Assembly: GCA_050246735.1 (NCBI GenBank)
Contig: JBFWVM010000002.1
Location: 62,001 to 126,000, forward strand
From: Taklimakanibacter sp050246735
GTDB taxonomy: Bacteria > Pseudomonadota > Alphaproteobacteria > Rhizobiales > Aestuariivirgaceae
Direction of reading: 5' to 3'
Length of the DNA stretch: 64,000 nt
Every line of letters starts with the position of its first letter. The stretch's first letter is position 1. A program made the translations under genes and the position numbers. Below the pieces are notes generated by a model that saw only the letters and a list, made by a program, of their open reading frames with translations, made no database searches and was not told the DNA's origin. Shown here piece after piece: positions 1-8,978 of the stretch.

Positions 1-1620
1 GAATGCCGGCGCATGGGCGGCGGCTTCGGCGGCAAGGAAAGTCAGGCGGCGCAATGGGCGGCCCTTGCCGCTCTCGGCGCCCATGTCACGGGCCGGCCGG
101 TCAAATGCCGGCTCGACCGCGACGACGACATGATCATGACCGGCAAGCGCCATGACATGCGCATCGACTACAGCTTCGCTCATGACCGGACGGGCAGGCT
201 GACCGCGGTCGATGCCAGCCTTCTGTCGCGCTGCGGCTGCTCCGCCGATCTGTCGCTCGGCGTCAACGACCGCGCGATGTTCCACGCCGACAATGCCTAT
301 TTCTATCCCGCGGTCAGCATCAAATCGCGCCGTTTGCGTACCAATACCGTGTCCAACACGGCCTTTCGCGGCTTCGGCGGCCCGCAGGGCATGATGCTGG
401 CCGAGCGCATGATGGACGAGATCGCTCACCGCCATGGCCTCGATCCGCTCGACGTGCGCAAGCGCAATTTCTACGCCGCCGGCCGCGACAGGACGCCTTA
501 CGGCATGAAGGTCGCCGACAACATCATCCATGAGGTTGTGGGCGAGCTCGAGAAGACCAGCGGCTACCGCGCCCGCCGCGAGGCCGTCAAGGCGTTCAAT
601 GCCGAAAGCGCGATCCTGAAGAAGGGCCTGGCGCTCACGCCGGTCAAGTTCGGCATCTCCTTCACCTTGATCCATCTCAACCAGGCGGGCGCGCTGGTCC
701 ATCTCTATACCGACGGGTCGGTGCATCTGAATCACGGCGGCACCGAGATGGGGCAGGGCCTCTATATCAAGGTGGCGCAAGTCGTGGCCGAGGAGTTCGG
801 CATCGAGCCGGACCGCGTGAAGATCACGGCGACGACCACGGGCAAGGTCCCGAACACCTCGCCGACCGCCGCCTCGTCGGGCTCAGACCTCAATGGCATG
901 GCGGCCAGGGAAGCCGCAAGCCGCATCAAGAAGCGCCTCGTCGATTTCGCCGCCCGGGAATGGAAAGTGAAGCCGGGGCAGATCCGATTTGCCCAGAACC
1001 GGGTGATCATCGGCAATCAGAGCGTCGGCCTGGGCGATCTGGCCAGGAAAGCGCACGAGGCGCGGGTTCCCTTGTCCTCGACCGGCTTCTATGCGACGCC
1101 CGAGATCACCTGGAACCGCGACAAGGCCGAGGGCAAGCCCTTCTTCTATTTCGCCTATGGCGCCGCCTGCGCGGAGGTCACCATCGACACGCTGACCGGC
1201 GAGATGCGGGTCGACCGCGTCGATATCCTTCACGATGTCGGCCGTTCCCTCAATCCGGCCATCGATATGGGCCAGATCGAAGGCGGCTTCGTCCAGGGCA
1301 TGGGCTGGCTCACCACGGAGGAACTGGTCTTCGACAAAGAAGGGCGGCTTCGGACCCATGCGCCATCGACCTACAAGATTCCGTGCGCGTCCGACGTGCC
1401 GGCCGATTTCAGGGTCGCACTCTTTGCGTCCGCCGGCAATCCGGCCGACACCATCTACCGTTCCAAGGCGGTGGGCGAGCCGCCGCTGATGCTGGCGCTT
1501 TCGGTTTTCTCGGCGATCACCGATGCGGTCGCCGCGCTGAAGCCCGGCAGGATGCCACCGCTCGAGGCGCCGGCGACGCCCGAGGCCATCATGAGGGCCG
1601 TGCAGGCGATGTCGGCATGA
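1..1620 (+). CDS. xdhB: Xanthine dehydrogenase, molybdenum-binding subunit (5'-truncated)
   Basis: This is the C-terminal part of the large molybdopterin subunit of xanthine dehydrogenase, which oxidises hypoxanthine and xanthine to urate. The frame is open from base 1, so the gene begins outside the window. The fragment opens with the cofactor motif GGGFGGKE. It then has AFRGFGGPQG (substrate-site Arg region), GTEMGQGL, the TSPTAASSG segment and KAVGEPPLML near the C-terminus, whose Glu is the family's catalytic base. The next gene is xdhC, overlapping by ATGA, which supports a bacterial xdhABC operon with xdhA lying upstream. The family and role are secure; only the start is missing. Confidence 0.95.
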   Translation, partial: ECRRMGGGFGGKESQAAQWAALAALGAHVTGRPVKCRLDRDDDMIMTGKRHDMRIDYSFAHDRTGRLTAVDASLLSRCGCSADLSLGVNDRAMFHADNAYFYPAVSIKSRRLRTNTVSNTAFRGFGGPQGMMLAERMMDEIAHRHGLDPLDVRKRNFYAAGRDRTPYGMKVADNIIHEVVGELEKTSGYRARREAVKAFNAESAILKKGLALTPVKFGISFTLIHLNQAGALVHLYTDGSVHLNHGGTEMGQGLYIKVAQVVAEEFGIEPDRVKITATTTGKVPNTSPTAASSGSDLNGMAAREAASRIKKRLVDFAAREWKVKPGQIRFAQNRVIIGNQSVGLGDLARKAHEARVPLSSTGFYATPEITWNRDKAEGKPFFYFAYGAACAEVTIDTLTGEMRVDRVDILHDVGRSLNPAIDMGQIEGGFVQGMGWLTTEELVFDKEGRLRTHAPSTYKIPCASDVPADFRVALFASAGNPADTIYRSKAVGEPPLMLALSVFSAITDAVAALKPGRMPPLEAPATPEAIMRAVQAMSA

Positions 1621-2600
1621 AGGTATGGCACCATATCGCGAGGACCCTCGAAACGGGTGATCCCTGCGCCATGGTGTCGGTTCTGAAGGTCGAAGGATCG
1701 GCGCCGCGCGAAGCCGGCGCCCGCCTGATTCTCAACCGCCGCGGCTTCCACGGCACGATCGGCGGCGGTGCGCTCGAATGGCGGGCCTTGGCCGAGGCCC
1801 AGAAGAAGCTGGAGGGCGGCCGGTCCGCCACCGTCACCTCGCATGCCTTGGGTCCGGAGCTCGGCCAGTGCTGCGGCGGACGGGTGCAGTTGCTGACGGA
1901 AGTCTTCGACGGGTCCTCCATCGTCGATGCCCGCAGGCTGGCGGATGCCGAGGCTTCGGGCGCCTTCGCCACGGAAGGCCGCCTGCTTGCCGACCATGTC
2001 GCCCGCAGAATCGTTGCGATGCCTGCGGGAGCTGGTGGTGCCATGATCGAGCATTTCGGCGAAACGAGGCGGCCGCTCTATCTCTTCGGCTCGGGCCATG
2101 TCGGCCGCGCCCTTGTCCTGGCGCTGGCGCCGTTGCGCTTCGCCGTCCGCTGGATCGATTCGCGCCCCGATGCCTTTCCCGCCGCCATGCCGGGAAATGT
2201 CGAGCCGGTCATTGCTCCCGATCCGGTCGCCGAGCTCGCGGCGGCCCCCGAAGGCACGTTCCTCCTGATCATGACCCATAGCCACGCGCTCGATCTCGCC
2301 ATTGTCGAGAGCGCGCTGCGCCATGGCCGTTTCCCCTATGTCGGGCTCATCGGTAGCGCCAGCAAGAAAGCGCGCTTCCTGAGCCGGCTGCGCCGGGCGG
2401 GCGTGCCGGAAAGCGGCTTTTCCGCCCTCAAATGTCCGATCGGGATCGAGGGCCTTGCCTCCAAGGAGCCGGCCGTCATCGCCGCGGCGACCGTGGCGGA
2501 GCTGCTCGTGCGCGACGAGATGTTGAGAACTGCCCGGAATCTTCCCGCGGCGGCGCAAACGCCCTATACAATAGGCCAAAAACAGGGCCAGGGCGGGTGA
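1617..2600 (+). CDS. xdhC: Xanthine dehydrogenase accessory protein XdhC
   Basis: This is the molybdenum-cofactor chaperone that binds sulfurated Moco and inserts it into XdhB. The product is 327 residues, normal for the family. The N-terminal half carries GSAPREAGARLI, GTIGGGALEW and the Cys-pair motif GQCCGGRVQLL. The C-terminal half is a Rossmann-type domain with the nucleotide motif GSGHVGRAL. The ATG at 1617 overlaps the xdhB stop by four bases, and its own stop overlaps the GTG of the ABC ATPase gene, so all three are probably translationally coupled. The frame stays open upstream of 1617, but that stretch overlaps xdhB and does not look like XdhC. Confidence 0.95.
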   Translation: MKVWHHIARTLETGDPCAMVSVLKVEGSAPREAGARLILNRRGFHGTIGGGALEWRALAEAQKKLEGGRSATVTSHALGPELGQCCGGRVQLLTEVFDGSSIVDARRLADAEASGAFATEGRLLADHVARRIVAMPAGAGGAMIEHFGETRRPLYLFGSGHVGRALVLALAPLRFAVRWIDSRPDAFPAAMPGNVEPVIAPDPVAELAAAPEGTFLLIMTHSHALDLAIVESALRHGRFPYVGLIGSASKKARFLSRLRRAGVPESGFSALKCPIGIEGLASKEPAVIAAATVAELLVRDEMLRTARNLPAAAQTPYTIGQKQGQGG

Positions 2601-4150
2601 CGGACAGCATAGGCAAAGACTATCTCCTTGAAGCGCTTCACATCGTGAAGATGTTCGGCGAGCTGCGCGCCAACGACGATGTGTCGCTTCATGTGCGTCC
2701 GGGCGAAATTCATGCCCTCCTCGGCGAGAACGGCGCCGGCAAGTCGACCTTGGTCAAGATCATCTACGGCGCGCTGCAGCCGAGCGCGGGCGAATTGCGC
2801 TGGCACGGCAAGCCGGTCACCATTTCATCGCCGGCCGCCGCACGCAAGCTCGGCATCGGCATGGTGTTCCAGCATTTCTCCCTGTTCGAGGCGCTGACGG
2901 TCGCCGAGAACATCGCGCTGGCCCTGCCCGGCGCCTTCGACATCGCCGCCCTGTCCAGGAAGATCGCCGTCATTTCCCGGGACTACGGCCTGCCGCTCGA
3001 ACCGTCGGCGACCGTCGGCGATCTTTCGGTCGGCGAGCGCCAGCGCATCGAGATCATCCGCTGCCTGCTGCAGGAGCCGAAGCTTCTGATCATGGACGAG
3101 CCTACCGCGGTGCTCACCCCGCAGGAGGCCGACCAGCTCTTCCTTGTGCTCGAGCGTCTGGCCAAGGAAGGCTGCTCCATTCTTTATATTTCCCACCGCC
3201 TCGAAGAGGTGAAACGGCTTTGCCAGTCGGCCACCATCCTGCGCATGGGCAAGGTGGTCGCCTCCGTCGATCCGCGCAAGGAGACGGCGGCGAGCCTGGC
3301 GCGGCTCATGGTGGGCGGCGATATTCATGTCGTGCGTTCCAGGACGAGGCCCGGATCCGGGGCGCCGCGTCTCACCCTCGACAGGCTGAGCCTGCCGCAG
3401 GACGGACATTTCGGGGTCGCGTTGCGTGACGTCTCGCTTCAGGTCGCGGGAGGCGAGGTCGTCGCGATCGCCGGTGTCGCCGGCAACGGCCAGTCCGAGC
3501 TCTTCGATGCGGTCTCGGGCGAGAAGCTCGTCCAGCGCGGTGAGGCGATCCTCATCGACGGCAAGCCCTGCGGCCGGCGCGGCATCACCGAACGGCGGAA
3601 GATGGGCGCCGCCTTCGTGCCCGAGGAGCGCCTGGGCCACGGCGCCGTGCCGGGCTTCACATTGTCGGAGAATGTCGTCCTCACCCGCTACGCCTCGGAC
3701 AGGGATCTGACGCGGTCGGGCACCATCGGCCGGGACGCCGCTCTCGCGGTGAGCGAAAGGGTGATCAAGTCCTACGATGTGCGCAAGGGCAAGCCCGATC
3801 CGGAAGCGCGCGCGCTTTCCGGCGGCAACCTGCAGAAATTCGTGGTCGGCCGCGAGCTCGACCGCAATCCGGCCGTCCTGGTCGTCAATCAGCCGACCTG
3901 GGGCGTCGATGCGGGCGCGGCCGCCACCATCCGCCAGGCGCTCGTCGATCTGGCGCGTGCGGGCTCGGCGATCCTGGTCATCAGCCAGGACCTCGACGAG
4001 ATCTTCGAGATCGCCGACCGTATCGCGGTGATCTCGCGCGGCCAGCTCTCGCAAGCCTATCCGGCGTCCGGACTGACACGTGAGAAGATCGGCCTGCTGA
4101 TGGCGGGCGAGCACGAGGTGAGGGAGGAGCGCCATGCCGCTCGTGCTTGA
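2597..4150 (+). CDS. BMP-type nucleoside/purine ABC importer, duplicated ATPase
   Basis: This 517-residue ATPase has two tandem ABC domains, like NupO/YufO or RbsA. It energises import through the two permeases encoded next. Domain 1 has Walker A GENGAGKS (residues 43-50), signature LSVGERQR and Walker B LLIMDEPT. Domain 2 is degenerate: it has GVAGNGQSE and SGGNLQKFV, but NQPTWGVD replaces a normal Walker B DEPT. That is usual in this subfamily and implies one weak ATP site. The GTG start overlaps the xdhC stop (GTGA), and the 3' end overlaps the permease gene by 17 bases. Linkage to xdh makes a purine base, nucleoside or ureide the likely substrate. Confidence 0.9.
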   Translation: MTDSIGKDYLLEALHIVKMFGELRANDDVSLHVRPGEIHALLGENGAGKSTLVKIIYGALQPSAGELRWHGKPVTISSPAAARKLGIGMVFQHFSLFEALTVAENIALALPGAFDIAALSRKIAVISRDYGLPLEPSATVGDLSVGERQRIEIIRCLLQEPKLLIMDEPTAVLTPQEADQLFLVLERLAKEGCSILYISHRLEEVKRLCQSATILRMGKVVASVDPRKETAASLARLMVGGDIHVVRSRTRPGSGAPRLTLDRLSLPQDGHFGVALRDVSLQVAGGEVVAIAGVAGNGQSELFDAVSGEKLVQRGEAILIDGKPCGRRGITERRKMGAAFVPEERLGHGAVPGFTLSENVVLTRYASDRDLTRSGTIGRDAALAVSERVIKSYDVRKGKPDPEARALSGGNLQKFVVGRELDRNPAVLVVNQPTWGVDAGAAATIRQALVDLARAGSAILVISQDLDEIFEIADRIAVISRGQLSQAYPASGLTREKIGLLMAGEHEVREERHAARA

Positions 4151-5222
4151 AAAGCGCGCCGAGCGCTCGCACCGGATGGCGCTGTTGTCGCCGGTCCTCG
4201 CCATCCTGCTCACACTCCTCGCCGGCGTCGTCATCTTCGCCCTGCGCGGCATCGATCCGCTGCACGGGCTCGATGTCTATTTCATCGAGCCCTTGAGTCA
4301 CCTCTGGTCGCTCGAGCAGCTCGTCGTCAAGGCGACGCCCCTGGTGCTGATCGGCGTCGGCCTTGCCGTCTGCTACACCGCCAATGTCTGGAATATCGGA
4401 GCCGAAGGCCAGCTGACGGCGGGCGCGATCCTCGGCGGCATGGTTCCGGTGCTGTTCCCGGAATGGCAGTCGCCCCTGACGCTTCTGACCATGCTCGTTC
4501 TCGGCGTCATCGGCGGCATGGTCTATGCCGCGATACCGGCCGTTCTGAAGACGCGCTTCAGCGCCAACGAGATACTGACCTCGCTGATGCTCGTCTATGT
4601 CGCGCAATATCTGCTCGACTGGCTGGTGCGCGGGCCATGGCGCGATCCCATGGGCTTCAACTTCCCCAAGACGATCACTTTCGACGGCTGGCAGCTTCTG
4701 CCGATGCTCACCGGCTCGGTGCATGCCGGCACGCTCTTTGCCCTGATCGCCGCGATCGTCATGGCTTTCGTCATGGGCCGCATGCTGAAAGGCTTCGAGA
4801 TCCGGGTGAGCGGCAATGCCCCGCGCGCCGGCCGCTTCGCCGGCTTCTCGCGGCCGCGCACGATCCTGTTCTGCTTCCTCCTGTCGGGCGGGCTTTCCGG
4901 GCTCGCCGGCATCACCGAGGTGGCGAGCGTCGTGGGGCAATTGCAGCCGCAGATATCGCCGGGCTACGGCTTCACGGCGATCATCGTCGCTTTCCTCGGC
5001 CGGCTCAATCCGCTGGGCGCTCTCGTCGCCGGGCTGATGCTGGCGCTGAGCTATCTGGGCGGCGAGGCGGCGCAGGTCTCGCTCGGTCTGTCCGACCGTA
5101 TCGCCAAGGTGTTCCAGGGCATCCTGCTGTTCTTCATCCTCGGCTGCGATACGTTGATCCTCTATCGTTTCCGCTGGCTCAAGACGCCCGTCTCCGCGCC
5201 GGCGGCGCAGCCGGCGGAGTAA
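4134..5222 (+). CDS. BMP-type ABC importer permease 1 (NupP/YufP-like)
   Basis: This 362-residue inner-membrane permease of the branched-chain/ribose-type BPD_transp_2 family is one half of the translocation pore. After a short basic N-terminus it has about ten hydrophobic segments. It carries the family motif VWNIGAEGQLTAGA and a conserved GLAGITEVASVVGQL stretch. The start lies inside the ATPase gene and its stop is only four bases before the second permease, so the genes form one transcript. The paralogue at 27369 shares the same WNIGAEGQ landmark. Substrate is inferred from context only. Confidence 0.9.
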   Translation: MPLVLEKRAERSHRMALLSPVLAILLTLLAGVVIFALRGIDPLHGLDVYFIEPLSHLWSLEQLVVKATPLVLIGVGLAVCYTANVWNIGAEGQLTAGAILGGMVPVLFPEWQSPLTLLTMLVLGVIGGMVYAAIPAVLKTRFSANEILTSLMLVYVAQYLLDWLVRGPWRDPMGFNFPKTITFDGWQLLPMLTGSVHAGTLFALIAAIVMAFVMGRMLKGFEIRVSGNAPRAGRFAGFSRPRTILFCFLLSGGLSGLAGITEVASVVGQLQPQISPGYGFTAIIVAFLGRLNPLGALVAGLMLALSYLGGEAAQVSLGLSDRIAKVFQGILLFFILGCDTLILYRFRWLKTPVSAPAAQPAE

Positions 5223-5226
5223 GCCC

Positions 5227-6102
5227 ATGGATGTCTGGATCGCCGTGCTTCTCACCATCGTCACCGCCGCGACCCCCTTGCTGCTGGCGGCGATCGGCGA
5301 ACTGGTCGTCGAGCGCTCTGGCGTCCTCAATCTCGGCGTCGAGGGCATGATGGTGATGGGGGCCGTCGCGGGCTTCGGCGCCGCCTTTCTCACCGGCAGC
5401 CCCTATGTCGGGGTCATCGCCGCGGTCATCGCCGGCATGGCGATGGCTTTGCTCTTCGGCTTCCTCACCTTGACGCTTGTTTCGAACCAGGTGGCGACCG
5501 GCCTTTCGCTCACGCTTCTGGGCATTGGCCTCTCCGGCCTCCTCGGCGAATCCTTCGTCGGCGAGCCCGGCGTCAAGCTGCCCAAGATCTTCGGCATCGA
5601 CATGCTGGTGCCGTTCTCGTTCGTCCTGACGGCGGCCGTCGCCTATGTGCTGTTCCGCTCCAAGGCCGGCCTCGTCATCCGCGCGGTCGGCGACAGTCAC
5701 GGCTCGGCGCACGCCCTCGGCTATCCGGTCATCCGGGTGCGCTATCTGTGTGTCCTGTTCGGCGGCGGCTGCGCCGGCCTGGCCGGCAGCTATCTGTCGC
5801 TGGTCTACACTCCGCAATGGGTGGAGAACATGACCGCGGGCCGCGGCTGGATCGCGCTGGCGCTCGTCGTCTTCGCCTCCTGGATGCCGTGGCGCGTGGT
5901 GGCGGGCGCCTATCTCTTCGGCGCCATATCCATCCTGTCCTTTGTCGGCCAGACGCGTGCCTGGGCCGTTCCTTCGCAATTCTTGAACAGCCTGCCCTAT
6001 CTTGTCACCATATTGGCCCTCGTGGTGATTTCGGCCAATCGCCGGCTGACGCGGACCAATGCGCCCGCGAGCCTTGGCCAAGCTTTCGTGCCTGACCGAT
6101 GA
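5227..6102 (+). CDS. BMP-type ABC importer permease 2 (NupQ/YufQ-like)
   Basis: This 291-residue membrane protein is the second permease subunit and pairs with the 4134-5222 product. It has the landmark ERSGVLNLGVEGMMVMG near the N-terminus, VATGLSLTLLGIGLSGL in mid-protein and the ENMTAGRGWIALALV stretch typical of this half of the transporter. About eight membrane segments are apparent. The gene starts four bases after permease 1 and is followed 23 bases later by the binding-protein gene. The ATG at 6099, overlapping this stop, is in the binding-protein frame but is less likely to be used than 6126. Confidence 0.9.
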   Translation: MDVWIAVLLTIVTAATPLLLAAIGELVVERSGVLNLGVEGMMVMGAVAGFGAAFLTGSPYVGVIAAVIAGMAMALLFGFLTLTLVSNQVATGLSLTLLGIGLSGLLGESFVGEPGVKLPKIFGIDMLVPFSFVLTAAVAYVLFRSKAGLVIRAVGDSHGSAHALGYPVIRVRYLCVLFGGGCAGLAGSYLSLVYTPQWVENMTAGRGWIALALVVFASWMPWRVVAGAYLFGAISILSFVGQTRAWAVPSQFLNSLPYLVTILALVVISANRRLTRTNAPASLGQAFVPDR

Positions 6103-6125
6103 ATACAGGGAGCAAGGAGAATCCA

Positions 6126-7196
6126 ATGAAGAAACTGATGACATGCGTAGCGGCGCTTGCGCTCGCATTCGGCATTTCCGGGACGTCCGCCTCGGCCCAG
6201 GACAAGCTCAAGGCGTGCTGGGTCTATGTCGGCGCGATCGGCGATTTCGGCTACAGCTATCAGCACAATGAAGGACGTCTCGCGGTCGAGAAGGAGCTCG
6301 GCGACAAGGTCCAGACCGTCTTTGTCGAGAATGTCGCGGAACCCGATTCGGAGCGCGCCATCGAGCGCCTGGCGCGCGACGGCTGCGCCATCATCTTCAC
6401 CACGTCCTTCGGCTTCATGGAGCCGACGATCAAGGTCGCCAAGAAATTTCCAGACGTGAAGTTCGAGCATGCGACCGGTTTCAAGACCGCCCCCAATGTC
6501 GCGACCTACAATGCCAGGTTCCATGAGGGCCGCTACGTGATCGGCCAGATCGCGGCCAGGATGTCGAAGACCGGCGTTGCCGGCTATATCGTGTCCTTCC
6601 CGATCCCCGAGGTCGTCATGGGCATCAACTCCTTCATGCTCGGCGCGCAGTCGGTCAATCCCGATTTCAAGGTGAAGATCATTTGGATCAACAGCTGGTA
6701 CGATCCCGGCAAGGAAGCCGATGCCGCCAAGGTCCTGTTCAGCCAGGGGGCGGACATCATCACCCAGCACACCGATTCGACGGCGCCGCTTCAGGTCGCC
6801 GAGGAGCAGGGCAAGCACGGCTTCGGCCAGGCCTCCGACATGATCAAGTTCGCGCCCAAGGCGCAATACACCGCGATCGTCGACAGCTGGGCGCCTTACT
6901 ACATCCGCCGCGTCAAGGAGGTCCTCGACGGCACCTGGAAATCGCAAGCGTCCTGGGACGGCATGGCGCAGGGCACCGTGAGCCTCGCGCCCTTCACCAA
7001 CCTTCCCGACGATGTGGTCAAGATGGCGAGCGACACCGTCGATGCCATCAAGTCCGGCAAGCTCAATCCGTTCACCGGGCCGATCACCAGGCAGGACGGG
7101 ACCGTCGTCGGCGAGCCCGGCAAGCCTCTGCCCGATGACGATGTCCTCAAGATGAACTGGTACGTGAAGGGCATCGACGACCAGTTGCCGAAATAA
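6126..7196 (+). CDS. BMP family periplasmic substrate-binding protein
   Basis: This solute-binding component of the xdh-linked importer belongs to the BMP/Med/PnrA family that binds nucleosides and related purines. I chose ATG 6126 because it has a purine-rich ribosome site (AAGGAGA) just upstream and gives a clean signal peptide (MKKLMTCVAALALAFG, cleavage probably after ...SASA). An in-frame ATG at 6099 would put nine polar residues in front. The mature protein shows GAIGDFGYSYQHNEGR, typical of the ligand pocket edge, and WYDPGKEADAAK. Length is 356 residues, normal for the family. It closes the ABC gene set and is followed by a hairpin. Confidence 0.9.
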   Translation: MKKLMTCVAALALAFGISGTSASAQDKLKACWVYVGAIGDFGYSYQHNEGRLAVEKELGDKVQTVFVENVAEPDSERAIERLARDGCAIIFTTSFGFMEPTIKVAKKFPDVKFEHATGFKTAPNVATYNARFHEGRYVIGQIAARMSKTGVAGYIVSFPIPEVVMGINSFMLGAQSVNPDFKVKIIWINSWYDPGKEADAAKVLFSQGADIITQHTDSTAPLQVAEEQGKHGFGQASDMIKFAPKAQYTAIVDSWAPYYIRRVKEVLDGTWKSQASWDGMAQGTVSLAPFTNLPDDVVKMASDTVDAIKSGKLNPFTGPITRQDGTVVGEPGKPLPDDDVLKMNWYVKGIDDQLPK

Positions 7197-7216
7197 TTTC
7201 GATCGCCTTTCAACGG

Positions 7217-7253
7217 GCCTGCCCCTCTCTCGCTTGCGGGGGGAGGGGCAGGC
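7217..7253. repeat. REP-like GC-rich hairpin
   Basis: The 91-base gap between the binding-protein gene and the urate hydroxylase gene holds a perfect 11-bp inverted repeat, GCCTGCCCCTC (7217-7227) and GAGGGGCAGGC (7243-7253), with further weak pairing inside. There is no T-run, so it is not a standard intrinsic terminator. It resembles the CCCCTC/GAGGGG hairpins at 25815-25851 and 50637-50665. It could be a REP element or an mRNA-stabilising 3' stem. Confidence 0.55.
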
Positions 7254-7287
7254 GCGGAATTCGGGAACCGGCCTCGACCGTGCTTGA

Positions 7288-8484
7288 TTGAACGCTCCAG
7301 TGACTCTCGATCCCTTCATCGCCGACTGGCTCAATCTGCTGCTGCGCTGGGCCCATCTGATCGCCGGCATCGCCTGGATCGGAACGTCTTTCTATTTCGT
7401 GGCGCTCGATTTCTCTCTGAAACGCCACGCCGGCCTTCCGGCCGGCGTCCATGGCGAAGCCTGGGAGGTCCATGGCGGCGGCTTCTACCATGTGCAGAAA
7501 TATTCGACGGCGCCGGCCGGCCTGCCACCCGATCTCATCTGGTTCAAATGGGAGGCCTATCTCACCTGGCTCACCGGCTTCCTGCTCCTGATCGTCCAGT
7601 TCTACTTCAATGCGACGACGTTCCTGATCGATCCCGCCGTCATGCCGCTCCTGCCCTGGCAGGCCGTCGCCGTCTCGCTGCTGGGTCTCGCGGCGGGTTG
7701 GTTCGTCTATGACGGCCTCTGCCGTTCGAACCTGATCCATCGGCCGGGATGGCTGGCGCTTGCCGTCCTGGCGCTGATCCTGATCGCCGCCTACGGCTTC
7801 ACCCATGTCTTCTCGGGCCGCGGCGCCCTGATCCATGTCGGCGCCTTCATCGGCACCATGATGGCGGCCAATGTCTTCGCGGTCATCATTCCCAATCAGA
7901 GGAAGATCACTGCGGCGCTCCTGAGGGGGGAGGCGCCCGATCCCCGTTTCGGCATCGCCGGCAAGCAGCGCTCGCTGCACAATACGTATCTGACCCTGCC
8001 GGTCCTCCTGATGATGATCAGCAACCACTATCCGATGATCACCAATCATCCGCGGGCCTGGATCCTGGTCGGTCTCATCGTCATCGGCGGGGGCGCCTTG
8101 CGCCATTTCCTCGTCCGCCATGAGGTGGGCGACGGCATGGAGGAGATCGCCTGGACCTTGCCGATCATTCTCGGTGCTCTCGCCGCGGCGCTGTGGCTCA
8201 CCGAGCCCGAACCGACCGTCGGCGAGGGGCTCGTCGTCTCGGATCAGGAGGTGCTGGGCATCACCGCCAGGCATTGCACCATGTGCCATGCCACGAGGCC
8301 GACGCATCAGGGCTTCAAGGAAGCGCCCAAGGGGGTCATGCTCGAGACGCTCGACGAGCTGCGCCGCTACCGGCCGCAGGTCGAAGCCCAGGCGGTGCGC
8401 AACAAGTCCATGCCGCTCGGCAACGAGACCGGGATGACCGACGAGGAACGCCGGAAGCTCGGCGCCTGGCTCGCCGCCCAATGA
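7288..8484 (+). CDS. puuD: Urate hydroxylase PuuD (membrane, cytochrome c domain)
   Basis: This is a membrane-bound urate oxidase of the PuuD type, which converts urate to 5-hydroxyisourate and passes electrons to the respiratory chain rather than to oxygen-derived peroxide. The N-terminal 310 residues carry about eight membrane helices (opening LLLRWAHLIAGIAWIGTSFYF). The C-terminal domain has a single c-type haem site, C330-T-M-C333-H334, and a later Met that could be the axial ligand (KSMPLGNETG). The start is TTG 7288; GTG 7300 is an alternative. The stop overlaps the OHCU decarboxylase start by ATGA, fixing its place in the urate-to-allantoin pathway. Confidence 0.92.
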   Translation: MNAPVTLDPFIADWLNLLLRWAHLIAGIAWIGTSFYFVALDFSLKRHAGLPAGVHGEAWEVHGGGFYHVQKYSTAPAGLPPDLIWFKWEAYLTWLTGFLLLIVQFYFNATTFLIDPAVMPLLPWQAVAVSLLGLAAGWFVYDGLCRSNLIHRPGWLALAVLALILIAAYGFTHVFSGRGALIHVGAFIGTMMAANVFAVIIPNQRKITAALLRGEAPDPRFGIAGKQRSLHNTYLTLPVLLMMISNHYPMITNHPRAWILVGLIVIGGGALRHFLVRHEVGDGMEEIAWTLPIILGALAAALWLTEPEPTVGEGLVVSDQEVLGITARHCTMCHATRPTHQGFKEAPKGVMLETLDELRRYRPQVEAQAVRNKSMPLGNETGMTDEERRKLGAWLAAQ

Positions 8485-8978
8485 TCACCCTCGACGATAT
8501 CAACGCCATGACGGGCGATGCCTTCGTCGCCGCCTTCGGCGATGTGGCGGAGCATTCGCCCTGGGTCGCGCGGAAGGCTTGGGAGAAGCGGCCCTTCGCC
8601 GGCCGCGAGGCCCTCGTTGCGGCCTTCATGCAAGCCCTGGACGAAGCTGCGCCGGAAATGAAGCTCGCGCTCATCCGTGCCCATCCCGATCTGGCGACCC
8701 GCGCCAGGCTGACGGCGGATTCGACCAATGAGCAGGCTGGCGCCGGTCTGGACCGGCTGACCGCTCCGGAATTTGCGCGTTTCACCGAGCTCAACGGCGC
8801 CTACAAGACGCGATTCGGCTTTCCGTTCATCTTTGCGGTCAGGGGCGCCGCCAAGGACAAGATCCTCGAGGCGTTCGAGGAGCGGGTCGGGAACAGTCCG
8901 GACGTGGAATTCGAGATGGCGCTGTCGCAGGTCATGCGCATCTTCCGCTTCCGGCTCGAAGACAGGGTGTCGCCGTGA
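8481..8978 (+). CDS. uraD: OHCU decarboxylase
   Basis: This is 2-oxo-4-hydroxy-4-carboxy-5-ureidoimidazoline decarboxylase, which gives S-allantoin, two steps after PuuD. The 165-residue product is the normal size. It has the family's catalytic region AHPDLATRAR followed by the STNEQAGAGLD segment, and ends with the helical FRLEDR region. The ATG overlaps the puuD stop and its stop overlaps the guanine deaminase GTG, so it is translationally coupled on both sides. The middle enzyme, HIU hydrolase (uraH/pucM), is absent from the window. The longer open frame upstream of 8481 is out of phase with puuD and is not used. Confidence 0.93.
   Translation: MITLDDINAMTGDAFVAAFGDVAEHSPWVARKAWEKRPFAGREALVAAFMQALDEAAPEMKLALIRAHPDLATRARLTADSTNEQAGAGLDRLTAPEFARFTELNGAYKTRFGFPFIFAVRGAAKDKILEAFEERVGNSPDVEFEMALSQVMRIFRFRLEDRVSP

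Noticed and set aside
7217..7253. Intrinsic terminator
   Set aside because: The stem is strong but no T-run follows; the same holds at 25815 and 50637.
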